Origin: Azospirillum griseum
GTDB lineage: Bacteria > Pseudomonadota > Alphaproteobacteria > Azospirillales > Azospirillaceae
Direction: 5' to 3'
Length of the DNA: 64,000 bases
Assembly: GCF_003966125.1 (NCBI RefSeq)
Contig: NZ_RXMA01000006.1
Location: 172,581 to 236,580 of the forward strand
The position numbers and the translations under genes are program-made. The notes under the pieces are model-generated. The model was given only the letters and a program-made list of their open reading frames with translations. It was not told where the DNA came from and ran no database searches. Position 1 is the first letter of the stretch, and each line of letters begins with the position of its first letter. This document shows positions 36,296-43,266 of the stretch, one piece after another.

Positions 36296-36889
36296 TCAGA
36301 CGCCGAGCTGTTCGGCGGCGAAATCCCAGTTCGCGAGGTGGTCGATGACCGCCTTCACGAAATCGGCGCGGCGGTTCTGGAAATCGACGTAATAGGCGTG
36401 TTCCCACACGTCGATGGTGAACAGCGGCTTCTTGCCGTGGGCCAGCGGCGTGTCGGCGTTGCTGGTCTTGCCGATCTTCAGCGTGCCGTTGTCCTCGTAC
36501 AGCCACGCCCAGCCCGAACCGAACTGGGTCAGGGCGGCCTGGGTCAGCTCTTCCTTGAACTTCTCGACGCTGCCGAAATCGGCGACGATGCGGGCTTCCA
36601 GGGCGGCGGGGATGACGCCACCATCCTTCTTCAGGCTCTGCCAGAAGAAGGTGTGGTTCCAGATCTGGGCGGCGTTGTTGAAAATGCCGACCTTGCTGGC
36701 GTCGCCGACCGTCTGCTTGATGACGTCTTCCAGGCTGGCATCGGCCAAGGGGCTGTCCTTGGTCAGATTGTTCAGGTTGGTGACGTAGGTCTGGTGATGC
36801 TTGCCGTGGTGCAGGCGCAGGGTCTGTTCCGAGATGTACGGAGCCAGAGCGTCATACGCGTAGGGAAGCGGCGGAAGTTCAAACGCCAT
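36296..36889 (-). CDS. sodB: Superoxide dismutase, iron type
   Basis: A 197-residue cytoplasmic superoxide dismutase of the Fe/Mn family. Metal ligands are His27, His79, Asp160 and His164. The context NNAAQIWNHTFFW and the Gln/Gly arrangement in QFGSGWAWL favour iron over manganese. The ATG at 36889 (MAFELPPLPYAYDAL) matches the family start and follows GAGAGGG. No signal peptide. It sits between the secDF block and the hopanoid genes on the minus strand, 130 bp from hpnE, and is probably transcribed on its own. Confidence 0.97.
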   Translation of the reverse strand: MAFELPPLPYAYDALAPYISEQTLRLHHGKHHQTYVTNLNNLTKDSPLADASLEDVIKQTVGDASKVGIFNNAAQIWNHTFFWQSLKKDGGVIPAALEARIVADFGSVEKFKEELTQAALTQFGSGWAWLYEDNGTLKIGKTSNADTPLAHGKKPLFTIDVWEHAYYVDFQNRRADFVKAVIDHLANWDFAAEQLGV

Positions 36890-37019
36890 GTCGAAACCCT
36901 CTCTGTGAACATTATCCTTCCGGGCCGTGCGTTGGAGCGCGGCACCTCCACCCGACCAAATAGGCCGACCGCGCGGCAATGTGAAGTCTGGAAACGCTCT
37001 AGAGTGTCGGAAAGCGCAA

Positions 37020-38261
37020 TCAACAGGCCGAAAGGACGCAGCGGGCCGCCCGGTCGCCGGAGCGCACGGCCGCTTCCAGGCTGGCCGGAAGGCCGGTGTC
37101 GGTCCAATCCCCGGCCAGACAGAGGTTGTCCCAACGGGTTCGCGCGGGTGGGCGGCGCAAAACCGAGTCGGGCGCTTGGTCGGGCGTGGCCCGTCGTTCC
37201 TTCACCACCCGGCAGGGCCGACTCGGGCCGTCCAGGCGCAGGGCGGCGGCCACGTCGCGCCACAGCGAGGCGGCGATGCTCTCGGCGGTCTCCTGCGCCA
37301 GGGCGTCGGCGGCGCTGACGGTCACGGCAACGACATCCCCGCGCGCGAACAGCCATTCCGCCGTCCCGCCAACCAGCCCGAGGAAGGGCAGGCCGCCGGG
37401 CAGGCGGACCAGCTGGTCCAAACGGAAATGGGCGTTGACGATGGCCGGTCCCGGCGGTGGCACGGTGAGGCCCGGGATCAGCCGCTCCGCCACCCAGGCC
37501 GGGGCCGCCAAAATGACCGAGTCCCCCGCTGCAACATCGATCATCGCCCCATCGACGCTCAGGCCCATTGCCCGCGTCCCCTCGAACCGCAGGGTGTCCA
37601 CCCGCGCGCCCAAGCGCAAGACCACCCCCAACTCCGCCAACCGCCGCAGCGCCGGATCGACAAAGGCGGCCCCCAACCCCTGCGGGGCCAACAATGGGCG
37701 ACAGGCCGATTCGCCACGCAACAGCGTCTCGCGCATCACCGAGCCGAACAGCCGGGCCGACGCCCGCGCGGTGGGGGCGTTCAGCGCCGACACCGCCAAC
37801 GGCCGCCACAGCCGTTCGTGCAGCGCCCCATCGGGTGGCAACGCGTCGTCCACGCTCTGCCCCGCCGTGGCCAACACGGCCCGCAGCGCGGCGAGGTATT
37901 GCCAAGGGCGGCTGTGCGGGACCCGGCGTTGCGGGTCGAACAGCCACAGCCCGCCGGGCCGGAGTGTCCAAGCGTCGCCATTGCGCACATCCAGGAACGG
38001 AAAGGCCGCCGGGGTCTGTTCCACCAGGGCCGCGCCTGCGCCGATGCGGCGGGCGTAATCGACCAGGGCGTGGTTTCCGCTCAGCGCCAGATGGCTGCCG
38101 TTGTCGATGGTCCGGTCGAGCGTGGCGTCGTAAAAGCTGCGGCACCGCCCGCCCGCCTGCGGAGCTTGCTCGTACAGCCGCACAGGCCGACCGGATTCGG
38201 CCAGCCGCAGGGCGGCGGACAGCCCGGCCAACCCAGCGCCAATAACGTGACACACCCCCAC
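37020..38261 (-). CDS. hpnE: Hydroxysqualene dehydroxylase HpnE
   Basis: A 413-residue FAD enzyme of the amine-oxidase/phytoene-desaturase fold that reduces hydroxysqualene to squalene, the last step of the bacterial HpnC-HpnD-HpnE route. The N-terminal dinucleotide-binding motif is VIGAGLAGLSAALRL followed by GGRCRSFYD. The C-terminal FAD motif is NLCLAGDWTDTGLPASLEAA. The start is taken as GTG at 38261, 15 bp after the hpnD stop; an in-frame GTG at 38255 is an alternative. Order and strand with hpnD and hpnC make an operon clear. Confidence 0.93.
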   Translation of the reverse strand: MGVCHVIGAGLAGLSAALRLAESGRPVRLYEQAPQAGGRCRSFYDATLDRTIDNGSHLALSGNHALVDYARRIGAGAALVEQTPAAFPFLDVRNGDAWTLRPGGLWLFDPQRRVPHSRPWQYLAALRAVLATAGQSVDDALPPDGALHERLWRPLAVSALNAPTARASARLFGSVMRETLLRGESACRPLLAPQGLGAAFVDPALRRLAELGVVLRLGARVDTLRFEGTRAMGLSVDGAMIDVAAGDSVILAAPAWVAERLIPGLTVPPPGPAIVNAHFRLDQLVRLPGGLPFLGLVGGTAEWLFARGDVVAVTVSAADALAQETAESIAASLWRDVAAALRLDGPSRPCRVVKERRATPDQAPDSVLRRPPARTRWDNLCLAGDWTDTGLPASLEAAVRSGDRAARCVLSAC

Positions 38262-38275
38262 GCGCGCGGACCCGC

Positions 38276-39157
38276 TCAGGTCGCGGGTGGCGCGCCGAGC
38301 AGGCAGCGCAGCGCCACCCAGGCGCTTTCCCGCCGACCGACGCGCACACGCTGGGCCACGTCGCGCCAACCGCGCGCGCGCAGCCGCCGCAGCACCCGGT
38401 GGTACAGCACCATCATCGCCACCGCCGCCCACAGCGATCCGCCCATTTTGCCCGCGATGGCGTCTCGGGCGTCGGCGAAATCGGCCTCGGCCAGATCCGC
38501 CACCGCCTCGCAGGCGCGGGCCAGGTTGGGATGGGCCAGCACCGTGTCGGGGTCTTGGCTGTCGATGCCCGCCAACTCCAGCGCCTCACGCGGCAGATAG
38601 AGCCGACCGAGTGCTGCGTCCTCCGTCAGGTCGCGCAGGATGTTGGTCAGTTGCAGCGCTTCGCCCAAGGCGACGGCGAACGCCTCCGTGTCGGGATCGG
38701 CGCGGTCGAACACCCGGATCGCCAGCAGGCCCACCGCCCCCGCCACCCGGCGGCAATAGCGGCGCAGGGTGTCCAGATCCGGCCCGCGCAGGCCGGTGCC
38801 AACATCCATCGCCATGCCGTCGATCAGCGCGTCCAGCTCGGCGCGCGGCAGGCCGTAGCGCTCGATGGCCTCCTGCAAGGCGCGGGTGATCGGGCTGGTG
38901 GCGATCCCGCCGCTGTACAAGTCCTTGATGTCGCGTCGCCACGCGGCCAGGGCCGCCCGCTTGTCCGCCACAGCGCCCGGTTCGTCGGCGATGTCGTCGA
39001 TGCAGCGGCAAAAGGCGTAAATGGCAAACATCGCGTTGCGCCTGGGCTTCGGCAACAACCGCATCGGCCAATAGAAACTGCTGCCCGACCGCTTGGCCAC
39101 CGCCGACGGGCTGTCGGCGGTCGACGCCTCCGTCGCATGAGACAGGGGAAGGGACAT
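38276..39157 (-). CDS. hpnD: Presqualene diphosphate synthase HpnD
   Basis: A 293-residue trans-isoprenyl synthase-family enzyme that condenses two farnesyl diphosphates into presqualene diphosphate. Both Asp-rich motifs are intact: DDIADE near residue 55 and the NILRDLTEDAALGR segment. SFYWPMRLLP near the N-terminus is typical of HpnD. The ATG at 39157 follows AGGA. It is the middle gene of hpnC-hpnD-hpnE; the product feeds HpnC. Confidence 0.95.
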   Translation of the reverse strand: MSLPLSHATEASTADSPSAVAKRSGSSFYWPMRLLPKPRRNAMFAIYAFCRCIDDIADEPGAVADKRAALAAWRRDIKDLYSGGIATSPITRALQEAIERYGLPRAELDALIDGMAMDVGTGLRGPDLDTLRRYCRRVAGAVGLLAIRVFDRADPDTEAFAVALGEALQLTNILRDLTEDAALGRLYLPREALELAGIDSQDPDTVLAHPNLARACEAVADLAEADFADARDAIAGKMGGSLWAAVAMMVLYHRVLRRLRARGWRDVAQRVRVGRRESAWVALRCLLGAPPAT

Positions 39158-39216
39158 GCGCAAAATCCTGGGCCGACGGGCAAAGCCGAACGTTCGGGCG
39201 AACGCGGCCCAGGAGT

Positions 39217-40092
39217 TTAGGCGGCGGTGATGCTTCGCGCCAGCCCCCGCACCACCGCAAACAGCTTGTGATGGGGGCCGAGCGCCACCCGCGCTTTCAG
39301 CGGATCATGGCTGCGCAGCCGCTGCGACAGGGATTCGGCCAAGCTGATGATGACGGACGCCTCCAGCCGCAGGCCACGATTCTGGATCAATCCGGGCAGG
39401 GCCGAGGCGTCGGCCAGCAAATCATCGGTCCGGTCGAGAATTTGGAGGAAGATCGCCCGCAATCTGGGATCGCTTTCCGGCTCCACCAGCTTTTCCACGC
39501 TGATCCCCGCCTCCTTGATCCAATCCAGCGGGATGTAGCAGCGGCCGAGCAGGGTCCAATCCTCGCGCGCGTCCTGAAGATGGTTCAGCACCTGCAAGGC
39601 CGCACACAGCGAATCGGAGGCCAAACCGGCGGCCACCCCCTCGCCATGCAGTTCCAGCAGGAAACGGCCAACCGGGTTGGCCGAGTACCGGCAATAATCC
39701 AGCAGGTCGCTCCAACTGTGGCAGCGGGTGCCGACGGCGTCGCGGCGGAAGGCGCGGAGGATTTGCCGGGCGTGACGGTCGCTCACTCCGGTGGCCTTCA
39801 GGCTGTCGCGCAACTCCAGCGCCGGTTTCAGATAGGCGTGTTTGGCCTCACCCGACGTCAGCGTGCGTTCCAGCGCCTCCAGATAGGACAGCTTGGTTTC
39901 CGGTTCCAGATCGGGATCGTCGGCGATGTCGTCGGCCAGGCGGACAAACCGGTAAAAGGCGATGACGTGCGGGCGGAGATGCTTGGGCAGCAGGCGGGAG
40001 GCGACGGGAAAATTCTCGCCGCTTTCGTCCTTGCGCGCCTCCGGGTTGGGCTTGCGCGGGCGGTCCGGGGCCAGTTTGATCAGATCGCTCAT
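39217..40092 (-). CDS. hpnC: Hydroxysqualene synthase HpnC
   Basis: A 291-residue squalene/phytoene-synthase-family enzyme that converts presqualene diphosphate to hydroxysqualene. ENFPVASRLLP, the Asp-rich motif RLADDIADDPDLE and LNHLQDAREDWTLLGRCY are characteristic. The ATG at 40092 (MSDLIKLAPDRP) is chosen over an in-frame ATG 21 bp upstream because of family length. It is the first gene of the hpn operon and is divergent from the NDUFAF6-like gene, with a 124-bp shared control region. The squalene-hopene cyclase gene is not in the window. Confidence 0.95.
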   Translation of the reverse strand: MSDLIKLAPDRPRKPNPEARKDESGENFPVASRLLPKHLRPHVIAFYRFVRLADDIADDPDLEPETKLSYLEALERTLTSGEAKHAYLKPALELRDSLKATGVSDRHARQILRAFRRDAVGTRCHSWSDLLDYCRYSANPVGRFLLELHGEGVAAGLASDSLCAALQVLNHLQDAREDWTLLGRCYIPLDWIKEAGISVEKLVEPESDPRLRAIFLQILDRTDDLLADASALPGLIQNRGLRLEASVIISLAESLSQRLRSHDPLKARVALGPHHKLFAVVRGLARSITAA

Positions 40093-40216
40093 GGATATCC
40101 GTGCCGAAGGCATCACAGGGCTGGCGGTGTGGCCATCGCTGTTTACTATGGGCTTCGGTTGGGGCTTTGTCTTACGTTCCAAACCGCACCACCTTTCTTT
40201 TTCACCCAGGATTCCC

Positions 40217-41071
40217 ATGGCGACGCCCACGACCGATCTGTCCTATTGCGGGCGGGAGGTCCGTAAACACGACAACGATCATTTCTTGACGGCGCTGTTC
40301 GCTCCACCGGAAAAACGCGAGGCGCTGTTTGCGCTGCACGCGTTCAACTTGGAGATTGCCAAGACCCGTGAAGTTGTCAGCGAACCGATCCTTGGTCAAA
40401 TGCGGCTCCAATTCTGGCGCGACGGTGTCGAGGCTGTCTATGAGGACGGACCCGTACCGCGCCACGCCGTGATGGACCCGTTGGCCGACGCCATCCGATC
40501 GCTGGGCTTGAGCCGCGCGCTGTTCGACCGGCTGATCGACGCGCGCGAAGCCGATCTGGACGACACCCCGCCCGCCGATCTCACCTGTCTGGTCAATTAC
40601 GCCGACGTCACCGGCGCGCCGCTGGTGCAGTTGGCGTTGGAGAGTGTCGGGGTGCGCGACGAGGCGGCGATGACCGCCGGGCGGCATGTCGGCATCGCCT
40701 TTGCGCTCGCAGGGATACTGCGCGCGGTCCCGTTTCTGGCCCGCCAGCACCGCCAATTGCTGCCCGCCGACCGCATGGACGCCCACGGCGCGCGGTCGGA
40801 GGATCTGTTTGCCGGACGGTCCAAGAGCGAGTTGCGCCCGGTGATCGCCGATATCGCCCGCGTGGCGCTGGAGCATTTGGAGCAGGCGCGCGCGCTGCGG
40901 CGTTCGCTTCCCAAGGCGGCGTTTCCGGCTCTGCTGCCCGCCACGCTGGCCGATCTGCACCTCGGCGTCATCGCCCGGGCCGACCACGACGTGTTCAGCC
41001 CGCGCGTGTTGCTGCCGCACCCGTTCCGCCAGCTTCGTTTGGGATGGGCGGCGCTGCGCGGACGCTATTGA
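40217..41071 (+). CDS. Squalene/phytoene-synthase-like protein, NDUFAF6 type
   Basis: A 284-residue protein of the squalene/phytoene synthase superfamily. It keeps the fold (HDNDHFLTALFAPPEKREAL, RLQFWRDGVEAVYE) but the first Asp-rich motif is replaced by NLEIAKTREVV and the second by an Asp-free RHVGIAFALAG segment. Catalysis is therefore unlikely. This pattern is that of NDUFAF6 (C8orf38), a complex I assembly factor in mitochondria with alphaproteobacterial homologues. The ATG at 40217 has AGGA at good spacing. The usual neighbour Mth938/NDUFAF3 is 4 kb to the left, separated by sodB and hpnE-D-C. A misannotation as phytoene synthase should be avoided. Confidence 0.85.
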   Translation: MATPTTDLSYCGREVRKHDNDHFLTALFAPPEKREALFALHAFNLEIAKTREVVSEPILGQMRLQFWRDGVEAVYEDGPVPRHAVMDPLADAIRSLGLSRALFDRLIDAREADLDDTPPADLTCLVNYADVTGAPLVQLALESVGVRDEAAMTAGRHVGIAFALAGILRAVPFLARQHRQLLPADRMDAHGARSEDLFAGRSKSELRPVIADIARVALEHLEQARALRRSLPKAAFPALLPATLADLHLGVIARADHDVFSPRVLLPHPFRQLRLGWAALRGRY

Positions 41072-41099
41072 GGAAAAAGCGTCCTCAAACCGAACCAAT

Positions 41100-41177
41100 C
41101 TGCACGTCGGCGGGTTGGAAAGCCGTTTGGCGGCCTACCGGACCAACCCGCCGCCGGGCATGGTGCTGTTCGACTGA
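41100..41177 (+). pseudogene. Possible coding remnant, antitoxin-like tail
   Basis: Between the NDUFAF6-like and trmFO genes there is a short in-frame stretch of 25 codons ending in TGA with strong GC bias at third positions (22 of 25). It translates to LHVGGLESRLAAYRTNPPPG and a short tail. The LESRLAAYRTNP segment resembles the C-terminal part of small addiction-module antitoxins of the RelB-like type. No start codon or N-terminal part is present, so I read it as the end of a decayed gene. This is tentative. Confidence 0.3.
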
Positions 41178-41181
41178 CCGA

Positions 41182-42519
41182 TCAGATCCAGGCCGCCAGA
41201 TCGGCGAGCGCGCGGCGTGTGTAGGCCAGCTTGCGGTCGCGTCCCCGGATTTTCTCATCCACCGGCGGGAACAGGCCGAAATTGACGTTCATCGGCTGGA
41301 AGGTCTCCGCCTCCGCCCCGCCGGTGATGTGGCTGAGGATGGCGCCCAGGGCCGTGGTCGGCGGCGGGGCGACGCAATCCCCGCCCAGCCGGTCGGCGGC
41401 GGCGAAGCGCCCGGCCAGCAGGCCGACCGCCGCGCTTTCCACATAGCCCTCACAGCCCGTGACCTGCCCGGCAAAGCGCAGGCGCGGTTGCGCCTTCAGC
41501 CGCAAAGCGCCGTCGAGCAAACGCGGGCTGTTCAGGAAGGTGTTGCGGTGCAGCCCGCCCAGCCGCGCGAACTCGGCCTTTTCCAGGCCGGGAATCATGC
41601 GGAAGATGCGGATTTGTTCGGCGTGGCGCAGCTTGGTTTGGAAGCCGACGAGGTTGTAGAGGGTCCCCAGCGCGTTGTCCTGGCGCAACTGCACCACGGC
41701 GTAGGGGCGACGCTCCGGCTTGTGCGGGTTGGTCAGGCCGACCGGCTTCATCGGGCCATAGCGCAGGGTGTCCACACCGCGTTCGGCCATCACCTCGATG
41801 GGCAGGCAGCCTTCGAAATAGGGGGTGTTCTTTTCCCACTCCTTGAAATCGACCTTCTCACCTTCGATCAGGGCGGCGATGAAGGCGCGGTATTCGTCCT
41901 TTTCAAAGGCGCAGTTGATGTAATCCTTGCCGGTCCCGCCGGGGCCGGGCTTGTCGTAGCGCGACTGGAACCACGCCTTGGACAGATCGACGCTCTCCAG
42001 ATAGACGATCGGGGCGATGGCGTCGAAGAAGGCCAGCGACTCTTCGCCGGTGAAGGCGCGGATGGCCTCGGCCAGCGCCGGGGAGGTGAGGGGGCCGGTG
42101 GCGATCACCACGCTGTCCCACTCCTCCGGCGGCAGACCGGCGATCTCGCCGCGCTCCAGCGTGATGAGCGGATGGCCGGTGATGGCCGCCGTCACCGCGT
42201 CGGCGAAATGGTCACGGTCCATGGCCAGCGCGCCGCCCGCCGGAACCTTGTGCGCATCGGCGCAGCGCAGGATCAGCGAGCCGCAACGCCGCATCTCCTC
42301 GTGCAGCAGACCGACGGCGTTGTATTCGGCGTCGTCGGAGCGGAAGGAGTTGGAACAGACCAGCTCCGCCAGCTTGTCGGTGTCGTGCGCGTCGGTTTTG
42401 CGGACGGGCCGCATTTCGTGCAGCACAACGGGCACGCCGCGTTCGGCGATCTGCCACGCGGCCTCGGACCCGGCGAGACCGCCGCCGATGACATGGACGG
42501 GGCGAAGGGTGTCGGTCAT
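41182..42519 (-). CDS. trmFO: tRNA (m5U54) methyltransferase TrmFO
   Basis: A 445-residue folate- and FAD-dependent enzyme that methylates U54 of tRNA using methylenetetrahydrofolate. The N-terminal FAD motif is [14 protein letters not shown]. Family signatures include [11 protein letters not shown], containing the catalytic Cys region, GLLHEEMRR, and [13 protein letters not shown] near the end. Length is typical. The ATG at 42519 is chosen over an upstream TTG. It lies downstream of the MntA/HepT pair on the same strand. Confidence 0.96.
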   Translation of the reverse strand: MTDTLRPVHVIGGGLAGSEAAWQIAERGVPVVLHEMRPVRKTDAHDTDKLAELVCSNSFRSDDAEYNAVGLLHEEMRRCGSLILRCADAHKVPAGGALAMDRDHFADAVTAAITGHPLITLERGEIAGLPPEEWDSVVIATGPLTSPALAEAIRAFTGEESLAFFDAIAPIVYLESVDLSKAWFQSRYDKPGPGGTGKDYINCAFEKDEYRAFIAALIEGEKVDFKEWEKNTPYFEGCLPIEVMAERGVDTLRYGPMKPVGLTNPHKPERRPYAVVQLRQDNALGTLYNLVGFQTKLRHAEQIRIFRMIPGLEKAEFARLGGLHRNTFLNSPRLLDGALRLKAQPRLRFAGQVTGCEGYVESAAVGLLAGRFAAADRLGGDCVAPPPTTALGAILSHITGGAEAETFQPMNVNFGLFPPVDEKIRGRDRKLAYTRRALADLAAWI

Positions 42520-42550
42520 GGATGGTTCCAACAATACGGATGTTTCACGC

Positions 42551-42958
42551 TCACCGCCGCGTCATAGCCGCGCGGAGCGCCAGAAGCCAGTGTTCGATGA
42601 GACGCGCGTGTCCCGGCAGCCGTTCGAACAGCGCATCGGCCCGATCCGCGTCATAGGTGTGAACGGTCAGATTGCGGTCGTTCATCATGGCGATGACCGC
42701 TTCCGCCTGGGTTTCATCCAACACACCCGCGATCTGGCACTCGCGCGCCACCGCCTTTGGGCTGGCGGACGTCAAACGTTCGGGGCCGGCTTGATCGGCG
42801 ATCACCGCACGCGCCGCCTTCCACGCGGTTTCAACCGCCAAGGTGAAGCGCAGGATGGCCGAATCCCGGATCACATCGTCTTTGGGACGGTCGAGAACCT
42901 CCTGGAGCCGCAGCAGCGCCTGCCCGGCGTTGTCCAGCTTGCGTTCTACCGGGTCCAT
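42551..42958 (-). CDS. HepT-like HEPN-domain protein
   Basis: A 135-residue helical protein with a HEPN RNase motif RX4HXY: Arg95, His100 and Tyr102 in [10 protein letters not shown]. It also resembles the HI0074 family, annotated as nucleotidyltransferase substrate-binding proteins. In studied HepT/MntA pairs the HEPN protein is an RNase toxin neutralised by AMPylation of this Tyr. The start overlaps the end of the nucleotidyltransferase gene by 13 bp, so the antitoxin is translated first and the two are coupled. All motif residues are present, suggesting the module is functional. A housekeeping role cannot be excluded. Confidence 0.88.
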   Translation of the reverse strand: MDPVERKLDNAGQALLRLQEVLDRPKDDVIRDSAILRFTLAVETAWKAARAVIADQAGPERLTSASPKAVARECQIAGVLDETQAEAVIAMMNDRNLTVHTYDADRADALFERLPGHARLIEHWLLALRAAMTRR

Positions 42959-43251
42959 TCGACGCCCTCGCGCATCACGGCCTCGCGAAACTCGGAGCGG
43001 GCCTGAGTCAGATCGACGACGTCGACGAAGTACGGGACGGTGCTTTCGTCCAGATCCTCGACGATGTCAGCCATCACCCCGGCGGGGATCGGTTCCGCCG
43101 GGTCGATGGCGACGTCGATGTCGCTCCAATGCCGGGGGGTGCCGCGCGCGCAGGAGCCGAAGAGAAACACGCGCGCCTCGCGCCCCGCCAGCCGGTCCAT
43201 CACGATCCGCCGGACGGTGTCGAGCGCGCGCAGCCGAACCTCGTTCATCAT
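42946..43251 (-). CDS. MntA-like minimal nucleotidyltransferase
   Basis: A 101-residue minimal nucleotidyltransferase. The motif GSX10DXD is complete: Gly32-Ser33 with Asp44 and Asp46 in GSCARGTPRHWSDIDVAID. In MntA/HepT systems this enzyme transfers AMP to the toxin tyrosine. The ATG pair at 43251/43248 has a weak ribosome binding site. It lies 16 bp upstream (in coordinates) of the uvrA stop, so it follows uvrA on the same strand, and it overlaps the HEPN gene by 13 bp. Confidence 0.88.
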   Translation of the reverse strand: MMNEVRLRALDTVRRIVMDRLAGREARVFLFGSCARGTPRHWSDIDVAIDPAEPIPAGVMADIVEDLDESTVPYFVDVVDLTQARSEFREAVMREGVEWTR

Positions 43252-43266
43252 AGGGTCAGCGTAGCA

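Noticed and set aside
40217..41071. Phytoene or squalene synthase
   Set aside because: Both Asp-rich catalytic motifs are missing, and the neighbouring Mth938 and sec genes fit an NDUFAF6-type protein.
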